Source: Oligoflexia bacterium (lineage in GTDB: Bacteria; Bdellovibrionota; UBA1018). From it: a stretch of 10,104 bases of DNA. A program made the position numbers and the translations under genes. Every line of letters starts with the position of its first letter. Within the stretch, counting starts at the first letter, position 1. The stretch covers positions 1 through 10,104 of the forward strand of contig JANXTV010000488.1 of the NCBI GenBank assembly GCA_025352185.1, written 5' to 3'. The notes beneath the pieces are model-generated. The model was not told the origin of the DNA, searched no databases, and worked only from the letters and a program-made list of their open reading frames with translations. This document shows, in pieces, positions 5,744 to 10,104 of this stretch.

Positions 5744-8044
5744 ATGAAGATTCTCCACATTCTATCGCAGAACGAGCTGACCGGTGCGGAAGCATACGCC
5801 ATCTCGCTCGTTCGCCGCCAGCTGAAGGCGGGCCACGATGTCTGGATGATCTCCGATACGCTCTCCCTCGAAGTTCCCGAAGGCGCTCGTTTTATTTCCC
5901 TGCCGATTGATCGACGGTCGTTTCGTTACCGGATTGCGAATATCCTTTCGATTCGGAAAGTCGTCCGGGAGTTCCAGCCGCAAGTCGTTCACGCCCATTC
6001 CCGCGCGGCAAGCTGGGTATCCCGAATTGCCGTTCTGTTTGGTCCGGCTCTCGTTTCCACAATTCACGGACGCCAACACTGGCACACCCGCTTCAAACAG
6101 AACGATGTCTACGGCGAACGCATCATCGCGATCTGCGGTCATATTCGCGATCACATCGTCAATGACTTTGGAATTTCGCCGAAGAAAGTGGATCTGATTC
6201 GGAACTTTATCGAACGGGACCAATATCCGTGGAGTGACACGAGTCAGTCGGAAAAATTGCGTCTCGGTCTCATCGGACGGATGTCCGGACCCAAAGGGAA
6301 GATCTGGGGCATGCTCGTTCGCGAAGTCCTCCCCGATCTCATGGCGGAGTTTCCGAAGCTCGAAGTTCTCATCGGGGGAGGGGCGATCGATCGGCTTTCT
6401 CCCGCCGATCGTCGCTCGGTGGAAAACTTCCTGAGTGCGTATCCGAATCGGGCACGATTCTTCGGACATTCGCCGCACCTGGCGACCGAGTTTAAGGAAG
6501 TGGATTTCGTAATCGGCGCCGGGCGAATCGCGATTGAAGCGCTTTATTCGGGTAAGCGAGTTTTTGGATTCGGAGAGTACAAGCCCGTCGGTTGGATTAC
6601 TCGTAGTTCGTTAAGGACATCCCTGCTTTCTAATTTCGGAGACGTCGGGGCGGATCGTGAGTCGGGTCGGTGGTGGCCCACGGAAGAACTCTGGACCCAG
6701 CTCCGGTCCGGTCTCATGGGAAATATCCAGTTCGACCTCCAACCGGAAGATCTCCATCGGTACCTTTCCGAAACGGAAACGATACGGCAAATCGATTCCG
6801 TTTATCGCCAGGCGATCCTCGGAAAAAAGTATCGCTTCGGGATACCGTCGCTCATGTTTCATAAGGTCGTCGATGGGAAGTTCGAATCGAAGCACCGGAC
6901 TTTTATCGACGTGCGGCGGTTCGATCGAATCTTAGGGTATCTCCGGATCTTCGGGAGAACGGGCATAACCTTTTCCGACCTGATTGCCGCTTGCGAAGGA
7001 AAAATTTCCTTTCCGAAGCGTCCGGTCCTCCTGACGTTTGATGACGGCTACCGCGACTCCATCCGACTGGCCACGCCTCTACTCCGAAAACGCGGAATGC
7101 GAGCGATTCTCTATCTCCTGGGCGATAAAACCTTACGTGAAAATGAATGGGATACCCGCGTCGACCCGAGCGAACCGGCACTCGAACTCATGGGTCCGGC
7201 CGATCGCCAGGCCGTCGCGCGCGAGGGAGTTTTTGAAATTGGGAGCCACGGGCTTCGTCATGAGTCACTCGATTCACTTTCGATTGCGGCCCGGGAACAC
7301 GAATTTACGCAGTCGAAGGCGAATCTGGAGCAGGAATTCGGGACGGAGATCCATTCTTACGCTTACGCCTACGGGAATCACTCGGAGGCGGATGCGGAAA
7401 CTGCGAATCGAAAAGGTTATGCCTTCGCCGTCGGCACGGATACGCACTATGGATTTGAGGAGAACATCTTCCGAATCTTCCGCGCAAATATTTTTCCCGA
7501 GGACGGCTTCTTTAGCGTCGCGAAGAAATCGAGTCCGTTCTACCGGCTCTATTTCGCGGGGAAACGAAAACTCCGAACGGACCGGCGCAACGGGACCGGT
7601 ATTTTTTCCCCGAACGCCTTACGGCGTCGAATCTTTTCATTCGGGGCGTTAATTTTCCTGACTTACGCCGGATTTTCGGTATTCCAGAAAACGAGCGTAA
7701 CGGCTGCCGTACCTCGTTACCGGAACGTGTTCGGAGAGGTCCTCGAACCATGTCTTCCCGAAGATAGTGATGGATTCTCGCTGATGGATTTATGCCGGAG
7801 TCCGAGTATCGAAAAAGATCCGGCAAATATTTGTATTTCTCGCCCGAGCTCCGTAAGTGAGGGAAGTCGCCGAGAATGCGTTTCCGTCGAGACTTGGACG
7901 GATCTTTATTCGCGGGGAGCCCCATTTTTAACCATCTGGCCGGCCACGAACCTACGGGCTATTTCCCGTCTTCCCGAGTCGATCCGGCGTGGTTTCTTCG
8001 GTCAGCCGCGAATGGCGACCGCGATTAACTCCGACGGAATCTAA
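5744..8044 (+). CDS. Fusion of GT4-type glycosyltransferase, NodB polysaccharide deacetylase, membrane helix and Cys-containing tail
   Basis: This 766-residue protein has three parts. Residues 1 to ~350 look like a GT-B glycosyltransferase of family GT4: MKILHILSQNELTGAEAYA at the N-terminus, VVHAHSRAASW and STIHG in the first lobe, then LGLIGRMSGPKG and the donor-site signature GAGRIAIEAL. Residues ~370-600 are a carbohydrate esterase family 4 (NodB) domain: TFDDGY (catalytic D433, metal D434) and SHGLRH (metal H502, H506). Motif 3 reads YAYAYG instead of YAYPYG, losing the proline. A strongly basic stretch leads into one likely membrane helix (about 630-647, IFSFGALIFLTYAGFSVF), followed by a ~120-residue tail with four cysteines and no family I recognise. 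The basic residues before the helix predict both enzymes on the cytoplasmic side and the tail outside. It probably builds and N-deacetylates a lipid-linked glycan (inference). The gene meets trmO tail to tail. Confidence 0.85.
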   Translation: MKILHILSQNELTGAEAYAISLVRRQLKAGHDVWMISDTLSLEVPEGARFISLPIDRRSFRYRIANILSIRKVVREFQPQVVHAHSRAASWVSRIAVLFGPALVSTIHGRQHWHTRFKQNDVYGERIIAICGHIRDHIVNDFGISPKKVDLIRNFIERDQYPWSDTSQSEKLRLGLIGRMSGPKGKIWGMLVREVLPDLMAEFPKLEVLIGGGAIDRLSPADRRSVENFLSAYPNRARFFGHSPHLATEFKEVDFVIGAGRIAIEALYSGKRVFGFGEYKPVGWITRSSLRTSLLSNFGDVGADRESGRWWPTEELWTQLRSGLMGNIQFDLQPEDLHRYLSETETIRQIDSVYRQAILGKKYRFGIPSLMFHKVVDGKFESKHRTFIDVRRFDRILGYLRIFGRTGITFSDLIAACEGKISFPKRPVLLTFDDGYRDSIRLATPLLRKRGMRAILYLLGDKTLRENEWDTRVDPSEPALELMGPADRQAVAREGVFEIGSHGLRHESLDSLSIAAREHEFTQSKANLEQEFGTEIHSYAYAYGNHSEADAETANRKGYAFAVGTDTHYGFEENIFRIFRANIFPEDGFFSVAKKSSPFYRLYFAGKRKLRTDRRNGTGIFSPNALRRRIFSFGALIFLTYAGFSVFQKTSVTAAVPRYRNVFGEVLEPCLPEDSDGFSLMDLCRSPSIEKDPANICISRPSSVSEGSRRECVSVETWTDLYSRGAPFLTIWPATNLRAISRLPESIRRGFFGQPRMATAINSDGI

Positions 8045-8047
8045 AAC

Positions 8048-8515
8048 TCACTTCCAGTATTTTTCCATGAGTTCGGAGATCCATTTCGGCTGGAAAGTCT
8101 TTCCACGCGGTGCGAATTCGGCCACCCAGGGTTTTAAGTCAATGACCGGCGAACCGTCGACGGCGTCTAACCCCTCTAGCGTGAGGGTCAGTCCCGCGCA
8201 CTCGATGATGCGACAGACCGTGGTCCCGATCGGGTTCGGACGATTTTTCGCTCGCTGGGCGAAGATGCCGACTTTCGGCCAGTCGATATTCCCTCGAGGA
8301 TGCCGCGCCGATTTCTCGACTTTCGAGGGATCGACCTGGTTCATGTGGAAGAGGACTTCGACGTGCGAAAAATCGACCAGCCCGAGGAGCGCCTCGGGTG
8401 AAAACTGCGCGGGATCGAGTTCGATTGAGGCGTTCTCGTGATCCCAGAAATCATCGGTCGGATTTTTTCTCGTGGAGTGGACTCGACCAATCGGCGTGTA
8501 GCTCAGGGTCGCCAT
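8048..8515 (-). CDS. trmO: TrmO/TsaA-family tRNA (t6A37) N6-methyltransferase
   Basis: This 155-residue protein is a single TsaA/UPF0066 domain. Visible family signatures are YTPIGRVHS at the N-terminus, HPRGN (72-76), GIFAQRAKNRPNPIG (83-97) and GLDAVDGSPVIDLKPW near the C-terminus. TrmO uses S-adenosylmethionine to methylate the N6 of t6A37 in tRNA-Thr, giving m6t6A. Escherichia coli TrmO is ~235 residues with an extra C-terminal domain; this short form resembles archaeal and minimal bacterial members, so the exact substrate is less certain. The ATG follows directly on the TAG of the upstream HExxH gene with no gap, and a GGGGA five bases before the ATG lies inside that gene, pointing to translational coupling. 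The stop codon is 3 bp from the stop of the convergent fusion gene. Confidence 0.85.
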   Translation of the reverse strand: MATLSYTPIGRVHSTRKNPTDDFWDHENASIELDPAQFSPEALLGLVDFSHVEVLFHMNQVDPSKVEKSARHPRGNIDWPKVGIFAQRAKNRPNPIGTTVCRIIECAGLTLTLEGLDAVDGSPVIDLKPWVAEFAPRGKTFQPKWISELMEKYWK

Positions 8516-9550
8516 CTAGATCCCCATCTGATCGAAGACGGCTTCAATCACTAGGTAAGGTTGAAGCCAATTCTCCGGATCGGGAGAAATCTCGAAGTCG
8601 CGTTTCCGTTTCCGGTCACGCTTTCCGAGTGAGACTAAGAATTCCGCAAACGATTTTAAGTGTTTTTTCTGCCAGGCGGGGTTCGTTACTTCGATGAAGG
8701 CATCATCCAGACGAAGGGCGCGCTGAATGGCGTGGAGCGCGGCCTCCTTCGGTAGGGCCGGAATCCAGAGGGGAAGCCAGGTACTCATCTGGCGCGCGAC
8801 TTTAGGTAGGGCGTAAGACTCGAGGGCCAGAAAAGTCGCGCGAATCGCGACGTGGAGGTAATTTCGCTTCTCCCGTCGATCGGCGAACGCCGCGTAGGTC
8901 CCGGGATCATAAAGGGTGCCCGAGAGGTAGCCTAGTGCCGAAAGCCTCGGACCGAGTTCGTCTCCGAGTGCCATATCGATTCCCACGACGAGGGATTCGA
9001 TAAAGTTTAAATATCGCCGAAGCCCGGAGGGAGTGCGGTCTTTCGGGAGGGGGAGAATTTTCCAGAGGATCCGGTGGCTTTGTTCGTGAAAAAGCGAGGT
9101 TGAATAACTAACGACGCGCAGAAGTCCTTCGTCATTCTTTCGTTCGTTCCGGTCCGTCGCGATCCATAAAAGTTCGTCCTCGGTCGGGCTATATTGAATC
9201 CGATTTTCGAGTAGCACAGCCGAAGCGAGACTGCGGGGCGAAGAGGCGAGCCGAGATTCGAACACGCCCGAATAGGTGAGGAAAAGTTCGCGGGACCTAC
9301 GGAAGAGCGCGCTCTCGCGGAGGAAAAAGGAATCGAAGGCCTGGCCGGGAAGGGCGCGGGCATGGGTGCGCAGCCCGGGCAGAACGAGCCGTTGGTAAAG
9401 CGAGATATTCTTACGGAGGGTTTCCGCTTGCTGTTTTGAATGCCAGGACGCGAAGCGAATACCTTTAGCGAACGCGGAAAGGCCGCCGTTCGCCGATTTC
9501 CGGGAAGGCAACTTCTTTCGTGAAGTTTTCCGTGCAGATTTTTTCGTCAT
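8516..9550 (-). CDS. Uncharacterised protein with an HExxH zinc-protease-like motif
   Basis: I do not recognise this 344-residue protein as a named family. It starts with a very basic, Lys/Arg/Ser-rich leader (about residues 1-20) and has no signal peptide or clear membrane helix. Most of the rest looks alpha-helical. The sequence H155-E-Q-S-H159 in SLFHEQSHRI fits the HExxH zinc motif, and E185 in LNFIESLVVG, 26 residues later in another predicted helix, is well placed to be the third ligand, as in gluzincin peptidases. A second acidic cluster (GDELG) follows shortly after. The C-terminal third has a basic patch (GKRDRKRKRD). A cytoplasmic metalloprotein, or one binding nucleic acid through its basic ends, is possible, but the function is unknown and the motif could be coincidental. 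It lies between tex and trmO in a compact operon. Confidence 0.8.
   Translation of the reverse strand: MTKKSARKTSRKKLPSRKSANGGLSAFAKGIRFASWHSKQQAETLRKNISLYQRLVLPGLRTHARALPGQAFDSFFLRESALFRRSRELFLTYSGVFESRLASSPRSLASAVLLENRIQYSPTEDELLWIATDRNERKNDEGLLRVVSYSTSLFHEQSHRILWKILPLPKDRTPSGLRRYLNFIESLVVGIDMALGDELGPRLSALGYLSGTLYDPGTYAAFADRREKRNYLHVAIRATFLALESYALPKVARQMSTWLPLWIPALPKEAALHAIQRALRLDDAFIEVTNPAWQKKHLKSFAEFLVSLGKRDRKRKRDFEISPDPENWLQPYLVIEAVFDQMGI
8521..8525 (-). promoter_or_regulatory. Ribosome binding site of trmO inside the upstream gene
   Basis: Read on the minus strand, GGGGA stands five bases before the trmO ATG and within the last codons (M-G-I) of the HExxH gene. It supports ATG 8515 as the start and coupling of the two genes. 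Confidence 0.55.
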
Positions 9551-9560
9551 CCGCCCGGCT

Positions 9561-9566
9561 CTCCTC
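9561..9566 (-). promoter_or_regulatory. Ribosome binding site overlapping the tex stop codon
   Basis: On the minus strand GAGGAG overlaps the TGA of tex and precedes the ATG of the HExxH gene by ten bases. The spacing is slightly long, but the overlap suggests that ribosomes ending on tex feed the next gene. Confidence 0.5.
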
Positions 9567-10104
9567 AGCGTTTCAGCGTGCCCTTAAGGCCCGCGAGTGC
9601 CGCGAAGGGGTTATTCTTAAATTGTTCTTTTGGTTTAACCGGAGCGCCCCCGCCGAAAGATTTCGTCCCGTGGGATTGGCCGGCGGGCTTTATGGATTTC
9701 GCTAGCCCCGTATTCGGAACGGCCGGACGTGCGGCATCCCGCGCGGCCTTCAGCGAAGCGGTGTTAATGACCGACGCGCCGTCGCCGCGGGTTTCGATCG
9801 CGAGACTCGGATTTTCAGGAACTTTAGGCGGCGGTGCCTTCTTTCGCTCGCGAGGAGCCCGGTCACCCCGAGCCGAATCGCCGTTGCCACCCCGTCCGCG
9901 CTTCTTCTTTCCGGCTCCGTCATTCGCTTTTGCGGATTTCAAGGCGGGAGCGCCGTCAAATTTCATCGTGAGCGAGATCTGATTCTTCTCGGTATTCACT
10001 TCGAGGACTTTAATCGTCACGCGGTCGCCCGGATTCACGACGTCCCGGGGATCCTTCACGAAAGTGGAGGAGAGCTGGGAAATATGGACCAGACCGTCCT
10101 GGTG
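9565..10104 (-). CDS. tex: Transcription accessory protein Tex, C-terminal part (S1 domain and basic tail)
   Basis: The frame is open to the window edge on the minus strand, so only the last 179 residues are present. The first ~48 are the RNA-binding S1 domain with the phrasing typical of Tex: HQDGLVHISQLS, then FVKDPRDVVNPGDRV and VLEVNTEKNQISLTMK. Tex is a multidomain nucleic-acid-binding protein that interacts with the transcription machinery; its YqgF-like and helix-hairpin-helix parts would lie beyond the window. After the S1 domain comes a long low-complexity tail rich in Lys, Arg, Gly and Pro (for example KKKRGRGG), probably disordered and able to bind RNA. It ends in the more ordered FKNNPFAALAGLKG. 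The tail is about 130 residues, on the long side for the family. It heads the operon segment tex, HExxH gene, trmO. Confidence 0.88.
   Translation of the reverse strand, partial: HQDGLVHISQLSSTFVKDPRDVVNPGDRVTIKVLEVNTEKNQISLTMKFDGAPALKSAKANDGAGKKKRGRGGNGDSARGDRAPRERKKAPPPKVPENPSLAIETRGDGASVINTASLKAARDAARPAVPNTGLAKSIKPAGQSHGTKSFGGGAPVKPKEQFKNNPFAALAGLKGTLKR

Noticed and set aside
7038..7652. Plus-strand open frame of 204 residues inside the deacetylase region
   Set aside because: It is very rich in Arg and Ser, as expected for a shifted frame of a GC-rich gene, whereas the main frame holds intact CE4 motifs.
9578..9982. Plus-strand open frame of 134 residues opposite tex
   Set aside because: It mirrors the low-complexity basic tail of Tex, and its Ala/Pro/Phe-rich composition follows from that.

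Overview
This 10.1 kb window is densely coding bacterial chromosome, moderately GC-rich by eye. It carries nine genes in four transcription blocks, with no mobile element, CRISPR array, rRNA or tRNA visible. The gene set (a membrane-anchored glutaredoxin, an exported lytic transglycosylase, TcdA, TrmO and a UbiB-type kinase) fits a Gram-negative, proteobacterium-like organism. The variant Tgt with an MnmC-like tail makes me think of the Bdellovibrionota/Oligoflexia or another former deltaproteobacterial group, but that placement is a guess.

Layout. (1) 1-1259, plus strand: the 3' part of an ABC1/UbiB-family kinase-like gene, then a small glutaredoxin with an N-terminal membrane anchor. (2) 1282-2022, minus strand: a secreted SLT-type lytic transglycosylase, convergent with the glutaredoxin. 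(3) 2183-5636, plus strand: a tightly overlapping operon of a TatD-family nuclease, TcdA (cyclises t6A37 in tRNA) and Tgt (inserts queuosine precursor at G34). The Tgt has an extra ~175-residue tail resembling a truncated MnmC-like methyltransferase. After a 107-bp gap, 5744-8044 encodes an unusual fusion: GT4-type glycosyltransferase, NodB polysaccharide deacetylase, one membrane helix and a Cys-containing tail. (4) 10104-8048, minus strand: the C-terminus of Tex (S1 domain), an unrecognised HExxH protein, and a TrmO/TsaA-family tRNA t6A37 methyltransferase, packed end to end and convergent on the fusion gene with only 3 bp between stop codons.

How the genes relate. The common theme is the tRNA anticodon loop: TcdA and TrmO both use t6A37 as substrate, and Tgt modifies position 34, as MnmC does in other tRNAs. 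A second theme is the envelope: lytic transglycosylase, membrane-anchored glycosyltransferase/deacetylase, and anchored glutaredoxin. Most genes are ordinary housekeeping functions. The items most worth a second look are the truncated Tgt-MnmC-like fusion with altered tRNA-contact residues, the glycosyltransferase-deacetylase-membrane fusion, the uncharacterised HExxH protein, and the atypical catalytic loop of the UbiB-like protein.
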